Below are positions 45,131-53,991 of a stretch of 64,000 bases of DNA, one piece after another. The notes below the pieces were generated by a model, which ran no database searches, was not told the DNA's origin, and saw only the letters and a list, made by a program, of their open reading frames with translations. The translations under genes and the position numbers were made by a program. This DNA comes from Tellurirhabdus bombi (GTDB lineage: Bacteria > Bacteroidota > Bacteroidia > Cytophagales > Spirosomataceae), in assembly GCF_021484805.1 (NCBI RefSeq), contig NZ_CP090557.1, positions 608,501-672,500 of the forward strand, in the 5' to 3' direction. Each line of letters begins with the position of its first letter. Within the stretch, counting starts at the first letter, position 1.

Positions 45131-45694
45131 ATGATTCTCATTGAGGATACCGTAATTAGTGATGATGTAGCAGACAAGTTTTTTGTCTGCAATCTGGAAA
45201 AATGCAAGGGAGCCTGTTGTGTGGAGGGAGATTTAGGCGCTCCGCTGGAAGCATCAGAATTACCCGTCTTAGACGAGATTTTCCCGAAGATAAAGCCTTA
45301 TCTGACCCCTGAGGGAATCAAGGCTATTGAGGAGAAAGGCTGCTACGAACAGGATTGGGAAGGCGATTACGTAACGCCAACCATTGAGGGTCGGGAGTGC
45401 GCCTATGCGCTCTACGATGAGCGGGGCGTTTTGAAATGCGGTATCGAACAAGCTTACAACGACGGCGTGGTTGATTTCAAAAAACCAATCTCCTGCCATC
45501 TTTATCCCATTCGAATTACCAAATACGAACACTACCACGCCCTGAATTACGACCGCTGGCACATTTGCAGCCCTGCCTGCGATTTAGGGAAGAATCTGGG
45601 TGTACCTGTGTATAAATTCCTGAAAGATCCTTTAATCCGGGCTTTCGGTGATGATTGGTATAAGCAACTGGAGCGCGAAATCGAAGAGAAGTAA
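45131..45694 (+). CDS. DUF3109 family Cys-rich protein
   Basis: A 187-residue cytoplasmic protein of the DUF3109 family. Nine cysteines are spaced as C19, C24, C28-C29, C46... CxxxC-type pairs around [13 protein letters not shown] and later CHLYP and ICSPAC, which suggests an iron-sulfur or zinc site like YkgJ-type proteins. It follows the MltD gene after 2 nt and is followed by the alkyltransferase-like gene with a minimal gap, so the genes are co-transcribed. The function is not known; a metal-cluster role is inference. Confidence 0.9.
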   Translation: MILIEDTVISDDVADKFFVCNLEKCKGACCVEGDLGAPLEASELPVLDEIFPKIKPYLTPEGIKAIEEKGCYEQDWEGDYVTPTIEGRECAYALYDERGVLKCGIEQAYNDGVVDFKKPISCHLYPIRITKYEHYHALNYDRWHICSPACDLGKNLGVPVYKFLKDPLIRAFGDDWYKQLEREIEEK

Positions 45695-45698
45695 TCTT

Positions 45699-46028
45699 TT
45701 GGCCCAAAAACGCGATTATTTTGAGGATGTTTACGCGGTTGTCCGGTTGATTCCGGCCGGCCGCGTAACAACTTACGGGGCCATCGCCCGGTATCTAAGT
45801 CTGCGCGCGGGCGCTCGCATGGTCGGCTGGGCGATGAACTCTTCCCACGGACACGATGTTCCTGCTCACCGCGTTGTCAACCGAATTGGCGTTTTGTCAG
45901 GAAAGCATTTTTTCGGTAGCTCGACCGCCATGCAGGAGCTGCTTGAACAAGAAGGCATTGCGGTAAACAACGACCAGGTGCAGGATTTTGACCGCTTTTT
46001 CTGGGACCCTTTTACCGAACTATCTTAA
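45699..46028 (+). CDS. Alkyltransferase-like protein (ATL), active-site Cys replaced by Ala
   Basis: Related to O6-alkylguanine-DNA alkyltransferase. Start by TTG at 45699 (M-AQKRDYFEDVY) gives 109 residues; an ATG at 45651 inside the previous gene is an alternative. Helix-turn-helix motif IPAGRVTTYGAIARYL and the arginine-finger region MVGWAMNSS are present, but the active-site PCHR is PAHR (P55-A56-H57-R58), so it cannot accept an alkyl group. ATLs bind alkylated DNA and recruit nucleotide excision repair in other bacteria. It is the last gene of the run beginning at 40827. Confidence 0.88.
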   Translation: MAQKRDYFEDVYAVVRLIPAGRVTTYGAIARYLSLRAGARMVGWAMNSSHGHDVPAHRVVNRIGVLSGKHFFGSSTAMQELLEQEGIAVNNDQVQDFDRFFWDPFTELS

Positions 46029-46037
46029 CCCGTTACT

Positions 46038-46499
46038 TTATACGCAGGGAACTTGTAGAAAACACGTTTGAATACTAACGGCAAGGTGGTTATAATCGTC
46101 CATCAGATGCGGCTTCTGCAAGTAACTATTGGCTCCTTTTTTATAAGCCTTCTGTACCTGATCGCCTTCAATGGAAGTCGACAGCATGATAACTGGAATA
46201 TGCTTTAATGCAGAATTGCTCTTAACGATCTGGAGTACCTCAAAGCCGCCGATCCGATGCATGTTCACATCCAGAATAATAAGGCTACAATTTTTGGCAA
46301 CGTCGCGCAACTGACTTTCCTGTTTCAGGCTGTCTAAAAACTGTTCGCCATCTTCAAATTCGACAAACTCATGCTGGCTACCAATGTTCTGAAATGCCTT
46401 GGCAAGAAACTGGCGGTCATCTTCGTCATCATCAATTAAAGCAACGTAAAGCTTTCGCTTCAACGCTGTGGAGTCGTTGAGTATAGTAGTAAAACGCAT
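46038..46499 (-). CDS. Single-domain response regulator (receiver)
   Basis: A 153-residue CheY-like receiver without an output domain. Acidic cluster LIDDDEDD, phospho-acceptor D77 (LIILDVNMHRIGG), conserved Ser/Thr in MLSTS and Lys in YLQKP. There is no kinase gene nearby, so the partner kinase is elsewhere or the protein works in a phosphorelay such as the Bacteroidota Rcp-type. It converges on the ATL gene with only 9 nt between stops. Confidence 0.92.
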   Translation of the reverse strand: MRFTTILNDSTALKRKLYVALIDDDEDDRQFLAKAFQNIGSQHEFVEFEDGEQFLDSLKQESQLRDVAKNCSLIILDVNMHRIGGFEVLQIVKSNSALKHIPVIMLSTSIEGDQVQKAYKKGANSYLQKPHLMDDYNHLAVSIQTCFLQVPCV

Positions 46500-46641
46500 A
46501 GGATATAGTTACGGCAAATCAATAGTGCTCCAAATCGTAAGTAAATATACCTAAATCATATAAATTTACTGCTATTATTTAGTTTTTAGCTAGTTTATAA
46601 TTGGACAAATTAAAGAGTGCATTTTCCGCCGTCTTAATTTA

Positions 46642-47472
46642 TTACAGCTTTTCAATATAGCTTTTTCCGCCCAAATAACGCATCTGGCGGGTAATTTGCC
46701 GAGTACGCTTTTGTGTGTACGCCGAAGGATTCTGAATGGAAAACAACCGTGGATTCGGCAAAACCGACGCTATCCGGGCCGCTTCCGTCCGCGAAAGAGT
46801 AGCCGCCGAGTGGCCATAAAAACGCGTTGCAGCAGCCTCCGCCCCGAAAGTCATGTTGCCCATTTCGGCCACATTTAAGTAAACTTCCAGAATGCGCTCT
46901 TTCCCCCAAATTAACTCAATCAGGACCGTGAAATAAACCTCCAGCCCTTTCCGTACGTAACTACGGCCATTCCACAAAAACACATTTTTAGCTACCTGCT
47001 GCGAAATGGTACTGGCACCGCGCGGGCGCTTTCGCTTTTTGCTGTCCTTTATGGCATCCTGTATTTCGTCAAAGTCAAAACCCCAATGGCTTGGAAAATT
47101 CTGATCTTCGGAAGACACAACTGCCAACGCTACTTCTTTGGAAAGTTTATCGTAAGACCGCCATTCTTTGTAAATCTTGCTGGGTTTGCCATCGCTAATG
47201 GCCTCAATTTTTCGGCTAATGACGAGGGGAGTAAACCAGACGGGTACGTATTTAAGCACGACAACCCAGCCAATAGAGATTAAAAAGGCGTAGAAAAACA
47301 GTTTTAGAAAGCCCCAGTAAAAACGCGCAAAGGTAGGTTGGCTGAGTAAAAAATGCTCCCAACGACCCGTTTTACTGCTTTTCATAATTGGCTGACCCGA
47401 CTGGTAAGTCCGATTAGCTGACGATGGCTGCGAGGTATTACGAAACGTATTGGCAGGACGATTCTGACTCAT
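46642..47472 (-). CDS. mtgA: Monofunctional peptidoglycan glycosyltransferase
   Basis: A GT51 enzyme polymerising lipid II, 276 residues. A cytoplasmic N-terminal tail rich in Ser/Asn/Gln (1-50), one membrane anchor at about 54-74, then the catalytic domain with E122 (SEDQNFPSHWGFD), RGASTISQQVAKN, and RILEVYLNVAEMG. There is no transpeptidase domain. It lies upstream of the lone receiver gene and is separated from it by 142 bp. Family certain. Confidence 0.94.
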   Translation of the reverse strand: MSQNRPANTFRNTSQPSSANRTYQSGQPIMKSSKTGRWEHFLLSQPTFARFYWGFLKLFFYAFLISIGWVVVLKYVPVWFTPLVISRKIEAISDGKPSKIYKEWRSYDKLSKEVALAVVSSEDQNFPSHWGFDFDEIQDAIKDSKKRKRPRGASTISQQVAKNVFLWNGRSYVRKGLEVYFTVLIELIWGKERILEVYLNVAEMGNMTFGAEAAATRFYGHSAATLSRTEAARIASVLPNPRLFSIQNPSAYTQKRTRQITRQMRYLGGKSYIEKL

Positions 47473-47545
47473 GGGTAATTAATTCACGACACGAAAATGG
47501 CTAAAAATCGGGAGTATTAACTAACAGACGAATCAAAAAGGCCTT

Positions 47546-48670
47546 TTACTCCTCAATAAATAATTCAGCGGCCACCCGGTCGGCAAACAGTTTTCCAGCT
47601 GTGGTTAACAGCAATTGATTATCCTTCAACATAAGCCATCCTTTTTGCTGGAGACTCGCAATTTCCTTTTGTTGCTGCTGCGCAAAATCGGCATTTAACA
47701 ACTGATTCAACTCCGCAACCTGACACCCCCATTTTGTACGCAAACCCGTCAGCAAGTATTCATTTACCTGATCGGCAACGGTCAGTATTTCCCGATCACA
47801 AGGTAACTCGCCTTGGTCAAGCGCCCGAAGATAGCGAGCGTTGTTGGCGATGTTGTATTGCCGACTCGATCCATTGTAAGAATGCGCACTGGGACCGATG
47901 CCCAGGTAAGATCTTCTTTTCCAATAACTGCTGTTGTGCCGCGCTTCCCAGCCTGGTTTTGCAAAATTGGAAATTTCGTAATGCTCATACCCGTTCGTGG
48001 TCAAGGCATCGACCAGCATGGTAAACTCTTCGGCGGCAAAGGAATCCTCGGGAACCTGCAAGCGCCCTTTCTGCTGCCAGCGCCCAAAAGCCGTATCCGG
48101 CTCGATGGTCAGGCAGTAGGATGAAATATGCGGGATATTCAGTTGAATTGCTTTTTCGAGGTTACGCTGCCAAATGTCGTGATCAGGAGCCGGAACGCCG
48201 TAAATCAAGTCAATGGTTAGGTTATCAAATCCAGCATCCTGGGCCAACCGCACGCAAGATTCAGCCTCAGTAGCCGAATGCGCCCGGTTCATAAAACGAA
48301 GATGGGGCTCATGAAATGACTGGATGCCGATACTCAGCCGGTTGACGTACTGCCGCAGCATTGATAACTGACTTGGCTGCAAATCGTCCGGATTAGCCTC
48401 CAACGTTATTTCGGCCCCGGCCTTTACCGAGAAAAAGCGGTGAATCGTTTCAAAAATCTGGGCCAATTCCTTTTCCGTCAAGAGCGAAGGCGTACCACCA
48501 CCGAAGTAAATCGTTTCCAGTTGGTTAGTACCCAAGTAATCCTTCTGCAAAGTAAGTTCTTTACATAAAGCATCGACGAGTACTGGTTTCTGTTTCAGAC
48601 TTGTACTGAAGTGGAAATCACAATAATGACAGGCTTGTTTACAAAAAGGAATGTGAAGGTACAGATGCAT
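47546..48670 (-). CDS. hemW: HemW-type radical SAM protein
   Basis: Probable heme chaperone HemW, 374 residues. The radical SAM motif is C10-KQA-C14-HY-C17 followed by D-F: the Phe after the third Cys separates HemW from coproporphyrinogen dehydrogenase HemN, which has Cys there. Further motifs YFGGGTPSLL, ITLEANPDDL and LSIGIQSFHEPHLRFMNRAH are in order. It lies 1 nt overlapping the GNAT gene, in an operon that starts with a small Cys-rich protein. The name HemW is based on that motif. Confidence 0.9.
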   Translation of the reverse strand: MHLYLHIPFCKQACHYCDFHFSTSLKQKPVLVDALCKELTLQKDYLGTNQLETIYFGGGTPSLLTEKELAQIFETIHRFFSVKAGAEITLEANPDDLQPSQLSMLRQYVNRLSIGIQSFHEPHLRFMNRAHSATEAESCVRLAQDAGFDNLTIDLIYGVPAPDHDIWQRNLEKAIQLNIPHISSYCLTIEPDTAFGRWQQKGRLQVPEDSFAAEEFTMLVDALTTNGYEHYEISNFAKPGWEARHNSSYWKRRSYLGIGPSAHSYNGSSRQYNIANNARYLRALDQGELPCDREILTVADQVNEYLLTGLRTKWGCQVAELNQLLNADFAQQQQKEIASLQQKGWLMLKDNQLLLTTAGKLFADRVAAELFIEE

Positions 48671-49122
48671 TAAAGCGGCTTTTCGAGAACTATCACGATA
48701 ACACCATCGGCATTGGTTAGCGTTCCAATGATGTTAAAGCCATGCCGCAGGTTCAGAATAAGCATGTCGCGCCATTGGTTGCGCGTTTGGGTACGAATAG
48801 TCTGGAAAGCTTTCTGACGGCACCAGTCATGTTGCTGCCGCATCAGATTTTCGGCAATACCCTGCCGACGGTAGTTCGGGTTGACGCAACCCAGCCAACT
48901 GTAGAAATGGCCTTTCTTACGCAGGTAACCCATTTTATAACCAACTACTTGCTCTCCGTCTAAAGCAACGCAGGTCAGTAAATTGCGGGAATACTGCTCG
49001 TGAGTTTCCGCCTGGACGTCGGCGCGGCTCTGGCCTGAAAAAACCAATTCGTGCAGATCGAGCAAAGAGGCTTCCAGCGAGTCAGGCAACTCCCCTTCTA
49101 TCAACTCATAGCGGATGGCCAT
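48670..49122 (-). CDS. GNAT family acetyltransferase
   Basis: 150 residues with the GNAT core: acetyl-CoA loop region YRRQGIAENLMRQQH (RxxGxA pattern) and beta4/beta5 with VVGYKMGYLRKKGHFYSWLGCVNP. There is no N-terminal signal. It starts 10 nt after the stop of the Cys-rich small gene and overlaps hemW by 1 nt, so translation is coupled. The acceptor is unknown. Confidence 0.88.
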   Translation of the reverse strand: MAIRYELIEGELPDSLEASLLDLHELVFSGQSRADVQAETHEQYSRNLLTCVALDGEQVVGYKMGYLRKKGHFYSWLGCVNPNYRRQGIAENLMRQQHDWCRQKAFQTIRTQTRNQWRDMLILNLRHGFNIIGTLTNADGVIVIVLEKPL

Positions 49123-49132
49123 GCGTTATTGC

Positions 49133-49297
49133 TTACTTTTTAGGGCAGCTTTTGCAGTGCTTGCCTTTTTTCTTGTATTTCTCGCAGCATTTTTTCAGAA
49201 CGCAGCACGATTCACTCATGAAAGGATTGTCGCCGAATACTTTTCCAGCCTCGCTAAATGGTGTTAGGTCAAATTCTTTTTCTACAACCAGGTTCAT
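49133..49297 (-). CDS. Small Cys-rich protein, 54 aa
   Basis: A frame of 54 codons (ATG at 49295-49297, TAA at 49133-49135), too short for many gene finders. The N-terminal half is acidic and soluble (MNLVVEKEFDLTPFSEAGKV), the C-terminal half holds six cysteines: ESCC, KKCC, KHC and KSC, spread among many lysines. This suggests metal or iron-sulfur binding, or a disulfide-rich tail. It is headed by the best promoter in the window (49320-49350) and lies 10 nt before the GNAT gene, so it is probably the first gene of the operon with hemW. Not a recognised family. Confidence 0.75.
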   Translation of the reverse strand: MNLVVEKEFDLTPFSEAGKVFGDNPFMSESCCVLKKCCEKYKKKGKHCKSCPKK

Positions 49298-49319
49298 CCT
49301 ATATTATTTATTGAGGCTA

Positions 49320-49350
49320 CAAAGATAAACCTTGTTTAGACTTATTCAAA
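49320..49350 (-). promoter_or_regulatory. Promoter of the Cys-rich protein-GNAT-hemW operon
   Basis: Read on minus: TTTG (49347-49350), 19 bp, TATCTTTG (49320-49327), exact matches to both blocks of the Bacteroidota consensus. Start near 49315; the leader to the small gene is about 18 nt. Confidence 0.65.
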
Positions 49351-49395
49351 ATAGTTTTCGTTCATGCGTTTCCATCGGCAAAAGTATACCCAAAA

Positions 49396-49430
49396 AAAAG
49401 CCCCAAACGTATTTGTTTCGGGGCTTTTTA
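49396..49430 (-). terminator. Terminator of the PhzF gene
   Basis: Stem of about 14 bp (10-bp A/G-C core AAAAAGCCCC with GGGGCTTTTT plus AAAC/GTTT, one bulge) between 49396 and 49430, with a T-run on both strands. It lies 15 nt beyond the stop at 49446. Confidence 0.8.
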
Positions 49431-49445
49431 TCTACTATTAATTTT

Positions 49446-50231
49446 TTAAACTTCTATTTCTCCAGTCATGTACAAACGCACCTGCCCGGCGATCTCCACC
49501 CGATCTTCTTTCAGCGAGCATTTGAGGTAGCCTCCTCGTTTGGAAACCTGCTTCGCAATCAACTCGTTTTTCCCCAGACGCTCGGCCCAGAAAGGAGTCA
49601 ATGTGGTATGGGCGGAACCTGTCACCGGATCTTCGTTAACTCCTGATTGAGGAGCAAAGAAACGCGACACAAAATCAACATCATCGCCGGGGGCCGTTAC
49701 GATGACCCCTCTAGCTGGTACCGTCGATAACTCAGCCAAATCAGGATCGAGATCAAGGATTTGCTGCTGATTTTCGTAAACAAGTAAGTAATCAGACTTT
49801 CCTTTGTACAATTCTATTGGTTTAATATTCAGACTTGTACTAAGCGCCGGGGGTTGTACACTGGTGTGAATGCTATCAGCCGGAAAATCCAGTATCAGCC
49901 AATCGGCCTCCCGCCGAACCCGCAAAATACCGCTTCGCGAATCGAGATCAATACTCTCTTCATCCGTGGCTTTTTCCAGGAAAAAAATAACATACGCCGT
50001 GGCTAATGTGGCGTGTCCGCAAAGATCAACCTCTACTTCAGGCGTAAACCAACGAATATGGTAGCCATTTTCGGTCTTTACATAAAATGCCGTTTCGGGC
50101 AGATTATTCTCACAGGCAATGTTTTGCATGGTTTCGTCAGGCAGCCACTCTTCCAGCGGACAGACAGCAGCCGGATTTCCTCCAAACAATCGGTCAGTAA
50201 AAGCATCTAATTGATACAAACGAAGTGCCAT
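49446..50231 (-). CDS. PhzF-family isomerase-like protein
   Basis: 261 residues of the PhzF/diaminopimelate epimerase-like fold. N-terminal LDAFTDRLFGGNPAAVCPLE has the conserved Asp-Ala-Phe and the GNPAAV motif, and the glutamate that acts in PhzF is in ACENNLPETAFY. The second half has GVNEDPVTGSAHTTLTPFW. Most family members outside phenazine producers have unknown substrates, and no phenazine genes are here. It is followed (upstream on minus) by the HAD gene 18 nt away. Confidence 0.92.
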   Translation of the reverse strand: MALRLYQLDAFTDRLFGGNPAAVCPLEEWLPDETMQNIACENNLPETAFYVKTENGYHIRWFTPEVEVDLCGHATLATAYVIFFLEKATDEESIDLDSRSGILRVRREADWLILDFPADSIHTSVQPPALSTSLNIKPIELYKGKSDYLLVYENQQQILDLDPDLAELSTVPARGVIVTAPGDDVDFVSRFFAPQSGVNEDPVTGSAHTTLTPFWAERLGKNELIAKQVSKRGGYLKCSLKEDRVEIAGQVRLYMTGEIEV

Positions 50232-50249
50232 ACTTGCAGCAGATCAAGG

Positions 50250-50915
50250 TCAGTTAATGAACAGTCGGGTTAGGTTTTCTTTTTTGAAATCCAGCAAAGA
50301 TGCAATTTTATAATCAGCAATATCAAATTTTGGCTCATTAAACTCATAATCTGCCGGAACGGCCACCGTCACCATTCCTGCCGCGTGAGCCGATTTGAGT
50401 CCGCTGCCCGAATCTTCAAAGGCTAAACAGTTTTGCGGTTCTATCCCCAGTTGGCGCGCTGTTCCCAGATATACATCCGGATGCGGTTTGTTGCGTTTCT
50501 CCAGCGTTGCCGAATGCCATAACTGGAAATAAGATCGAATGTCAAGCCGATCCAGTACCGCCTCGATCAGGTGCATGGGCGAAGCCGAAGCCACAGCCAT
50601 CAAAATAGTATGTTCACGGAATAAATCCAGAATGGCCGGAACTCCGGGCATGGCCTTGGCATGTTGTCCAATGCGCTCATAGGCCTTCAGGTGAATTTCT
50701 TCGCCTACTTCTTCGGGGGGGCGCGCTGTCCAGGGATGGCGCTCGAACCAGTAACGCACCACGGCGTCAATAGGCAGGCCCGTTGTCTGTTTGCACATAT
50801 CCTCCGTTAGTTCCAGGCCAACCGTTCGAAAAACTTCTATTTCTACATGCCGCCAGTGTGGCTCAGAATCGACCAATAGGCCGTCCATATCGAATAATGC
50901 AGCTTGTATTGGCAT
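50250..50915 (-). CDS. HAD-superfamily sugar phosphatase (YniC-like)
   Basis: 221 residues, subfamily IA HAD hydrolase. Nucleophile motif FDMDGLLVDSEPHWR (D-x-D), motif III Lys in KRNKPHPDVYL, and motif IV acidic pair in FEDSGSGL. The cap region resembles YniC/hexitol phosphatase HxpB. It is between the YciI and PhzF genes and the three are probably one transcript. The true sugar phosphate is unknown. Confidence 0.9.
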   Translation of the reverse strand: MPIQAALFDMDGLLVDSEPHWRHVEIEVFRTVGLELTEDMCKQTTGLPIDAVVRYWFERHPWTARPPEEVGEEIHLKAYERIGQHAKAMPGVPAILDLFREHTILMAVASASPMHLIEAVLDRLDIRSYFQLWHSATLEKRNKPHPDVYLGTARQLGIEPQNCLAFEDSGSGLKSAHAAGMVTVAVPADYEFNEPKFDIADYKIASLLDFKKENLTRLFIN

Positions 50916-50956
50916 AAATTAGTAGCGTTTTCAGTGAATTCCTCACTGCCTCTTCA

Positions 50957-51244
50957 TTAAACGTCGGCCTTGCGGAATGGTTTGACATCAATACGATCCC
51001 AGACCTTTCCGACTACGTAAGGGTCACTTTGTAACCAGTTATTTAAATTTTCTTCGGAATCAAACTCAACCAGCATCATGGAGCCGATCATTTTACCGGT
51101 TTCATCCAGTAAAGCACCACCCAAAATAAAGTGCCCATCTGCTTTTAGTTGGCGAGCGCGCTCAAAATGCGCAGGACGCGCAGCCAGACGACGGTCGTAG
51201 GCCTGTTCATCTGTGAAATCGTAAGCGTGAACTACGTATTGCAT
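50957..51244 (-). CDS. YciI-like protein
   Basis: A 95-residue dimeric alpha/beta ferredoxin-like domain (YCII-related). Conserved His in RPAHFERARQL and the Asp in QSDPYVVGKVWDRIDVKPF match the putative active site. It is the promoter-proximal gene of the short cluster YciI-HAD-PhzF. Function not known. Confidence 0.9.
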   Translation of the reverse strand: MQYVVHAYDFTDEQAYDRRLAARPAHFERARQLKADGHFILGGALLDETGKMIGSMMLVEFDSEENLNNWLQSDPYVVGKVWDRIDVKPFRKADV

Positions 51245-51364
51245 AAATATGAATATAAACCAAAAGGGTTGCCAATCTAGCCCTTTCTGCGCGGAATTAA
51301 CTATATTTTTTCGGTTTTCTATCTAAATTTAAGGGTTCAGAATGTACATCAACAATCCTTATCA

Positions 51365-53833
51365 ATGAAACAAGTTTTAGTTGGACTAAGCTGGTTAATT
51401 GCTCTTGGCGCTGTCGCTCAGGCGCCATCAACTTCCAGCCAGAATAAACCTGTGCTTACCGTCGAGAAAATTATGCAGGATCCCAAGGGCTGGATTGGCA
51501 CCTCACCGTCGGGTGTTTCCTGGTCTGAAGATTCCAAAACGATTTATTTTGACTGGAATCCCACCAAAGCAAAGGGCGATTCTTTATACAAAGTGGTTCT
51601 AGCGAGCGACCGGAAACCCGTTAAAGTAGCGCCCACCGAGCGGCGTGTCCTGCCCGGAACTGGTACTTACAACCCAACCAAAACGCTTAAATTATACGAA
51701 CTGAACGGCGACATTTTTCTGCTCGACTGCCGGACTTACAAAAGCCGCCGCCTCACCAATACGGTCGAAAATGAAAGCCGTCCGGCTTTTAGCGGCGATC
51801 AGCAATCCATAATTTTTACCCGAAGCAACAACCTTTTCTCGTTTTCGCTGGCAACGGGCGAAGTAACCCAGATTACTCAATTTGACCTAGGCAACAAAAA
51901 AACCGAAGCCAAACCCAACGATCAGGAAGCCTGGCTAAAACGCGATCAGTTGGCGATGTTTGATATTCTGAAAGAGCGAAAAGACAAAAAAGATGAAGGT
52001 GCTAAAATTAGAAAAGCCGATCAGCCTAGGCGTCCTAAACTATTTTACACGGAAGGCAAGTCTGTTTCAAACGCTGTTCTCAGCCCGGATGGCCGCTATG
52101 TTACCTTCACGCTAACCAAAGCAGCAACAGGAGCAAAATCGACCGCCGTTCCTAGTTACGTTACGGAATCGGGCTTTACGGAAGACCTTCCCGCCCGGAC
52201 AAAAGCGGGTGCGCCCGGAGCTTCTTACGAATTTTTCGTGTATGATATTCAGCGCGATACCATTCAGGCGGTATCTGTAAAAGACGTTCCCGGCATCCCT
52301 ACCTTACCGGAATACCTGAAAGATTACGCAAAGCCAAACGCAAAAGACACGGCAAAAGCAAAAAAGCCGGAGAATCGGAAGGTGATTTACAGCGGTCCGG
52401 TCTGGTCGCAGGACAGCAGATATGCGGTGGTGGTGCTGCGCTCCCTGGATAGCAAAGACCGGTGGATTATGCAGCTCGATCCCGCAACCAGCGCGTTAAA
52501 GCTCCTCGACCGCCAGCACGATGAAGCCTGGATTGGCGGCCCCGGCATGGGCTTTGCCCAATCGGTGGGAACCATGGGCTTTCTGGCGGATAACCAAACC
52601 CTATACTTTCAGTCGGAAGCTGATGGGTATTCACACCTGTATACGGTCAACGTCGCCAGCGGAGAGAAAAAGCAACTGACCAAAGGAAAGTTTGAAGTTC
52701 AACAAGTTGAAATATCCAAGGACAAGAAATATTTTTACCTGTCTACCAACGAAGTACACCCCGGCGAACAGCATTTTTACCGCATGGCCGTTACGGGTGG
52801 TGATCGCCTTCGCCTAACTTCCCTGACCGGTGCCAATGATGTGTACCTTTCTCCCGACGAGACCAAGCTGGCCATTCGTTATTCCTACAGCAACCGTCCC
52901 TGGGAGCTTTTCTTACAGGAACTGAAGTTCGACAAAAAAGGCGGCCTTGTCGCACCAACGCCCGGTGGTTTAGTCAGTGTATCAACGTCTTTATCGACCC
53001 AGCTTCCTGCCGTGGCGGGACTGAGCCAACTTACCAGTTCACTAACCGATGAATTCAAAGCGTACCCCTGGCGCGATCCGGCGGTCGTCACTATTCCTGC
53101 CCGCGATGGACAAACCATCTACGGACGGCTTTACAAACCCCAGAATTTTAACGGCAAAACGGTCATTTTTGTCCACGGAGCGGGTTATCTGCAAAATGCG
53201 CACAAATGGTGGAGCCAGTATTTCCGGGAATACATGTTCCATAACCTACTGGTAGACAAAGGCTATACCGTTCTGGATATTGATTACCGGGCGAGTGCGG
53301 GCTATGGCCGCGACTGGCGAACGGGTATCTACCGCTACATGGGCGACAAAGACCTTACCGACCACGTTGATGCTGTGCAGTGGCTGGTCAAAAACCACGG
53401 AATTGACGCCAAGCGCGTAGGCCTTTACGGAGGTTCTTACGGCGGGTTCATTACGTTGATGGCCATGTTCACTGCGCCCGATGTATTTGCGGCGGGGGCG
53501 GCTTTACGGCCCGTTACCGACTGGGCAGCTTACAACCATCCTTACACGTTTAATATTCTGAACGATCCGCAGACGGACTCCCTGGCTTATCGCCGCAGCT
53601 CGCCCATTTACCACGCGGCGGGCCTGAAAGGTCACCTGTTGATTTGCCACGGCATGATTGATGTCAATGTGCATTATCAGGATGTTGTTCGGTTGTCCCA
53701 GCGACTCATTGAGCTTCGCAAAGAAAACTGGGAACTGGCCTCTTACCCCATGGAAGACCACGGTTTTGTGGAACCAACCAGCTGGATGGATGAATACAAA
53801 CGAATCCTGAAGCTGTTTGACGAAAAGCTCTAA
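51365..53833 (+). CDS. Secreted S9-family prolyl oligopeptidase / DPP-like peptidase
   Basis: 822 residues. Signal peptide to about AQA (20). N-terminal beta-propeller (about 40-560) with blades such as KTIYFDWNPTKAKGD and RRLTNTVENESRPAFSGD. C-terminal alpha/beta-hydrolase with nucleophile S691 in GLYGGSYGGFITLM, Asp near MIDVNVHYQD, and His near MEDHGFVEPTSW. Cleaves peptides at Pro or Ala, likely in the periplasm. A 12-bp inverted repeat (53841-53891) follows. Family certain. Confidence 0.94.
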   Translation: MKQVLVGLSWLIALGAVAQAPSTSSQNKPVLTVEKIMQDPKGWIGTSPSGVSWSEDSKTIYFDWNPTKAKGDSLYKVVLASDRKPVKVAPTERRVLPGTGTYNPTKTLKLYELNGDIFLLDCRTYKSRRLTNTVENESRPAFSGDQQSIIFTRSNNLFSFSLATGEVTQITQFDLGNKKTEAKPNDQEAWLKRDQLAMFDILKERKDKKDEGAKIRKADQPRRPKLFYTEGKSVSNAVLSPDGRYVTFTLTKAATGAKSTAVPSYVTESGFTEDLPARTKAGAPGASYEFFVYDIQRDTIQAVSVKDVPGIPTLPEYLKDYAKPNAKDTAKAKKPENRKVIYSGPVWSQDSRYAVVVLRSLDSKDRWIMQLDPATSALKLLDRQHDEAWIGGPGMGFAQSVGTMGFLADNQTLYFQSEADGYSHLYTVNVASGEKKQLTKGKFEVQQVEISKDKKYFYLSTNEVHPGEQHFYRMAVTGGDRLRLTSLTGANDVYLSPDETKLAIRYSYSNRPWELFLQELKFDKKGGLVAPTPGGLVSVSTSLSTQLPAVAGLSQLTSSLTDEFKAYPWRDPAVVTIPARDGQTIYGRLYKPQNFNGKTVIFVHGAGYLQNAHKWWSQYFREYMFHNLLVDKGYTVLDIDYRASAGYGRDWRTGIYRYMGDKDLTDHVDAVQWLVKNHGIDAKRVGLYGGSYGGFITLMAMFTAPDVFAAGAALRPVTDWAAYNHPYTFNILNDPQTDSLAYRRSSPIYHAAGLKGHLLICHGMIDVNVHYQDVVRLSQRLIELRKENWELASYPMEDHGFVEPTSWMDEYKRILKLFDEKL

Positions 53834-53840
53834 TACTATG

Positions 53841-53891
53841 AGGGTTAGTTCTTTTACCAAATAAGTACAAAAATATACTAGAACTAACCCT
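53841..53891 (+). repeat. 12-bp inverted repeat with long loop
   Basis: AGGGTTAGTTCT (53841-53852) and AGAACTAACCCT (53880-53891), perfect, 27-nt AT-rich loop, directly after the S9 gene stop. There is no T-run after the second arm, so termination is uncertain. Confidence 0.6.
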
Positions 53892-53991
53892 TGCAACGTA
53901 TTGTTATTAAACTAGGCGTATACAGTCCAATTGATTTGACTGGTGCGCCTTTTTCTTGCCATTTATTCCATCTCAATCGTTGTAAAATCCT

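Noticed and set aside
47546-48670. HemN coproporphyrinogen dehydrogenase
   Set aside because: The residue two after the third cluster Cys is Phe, not Cys, which is the HemW type.
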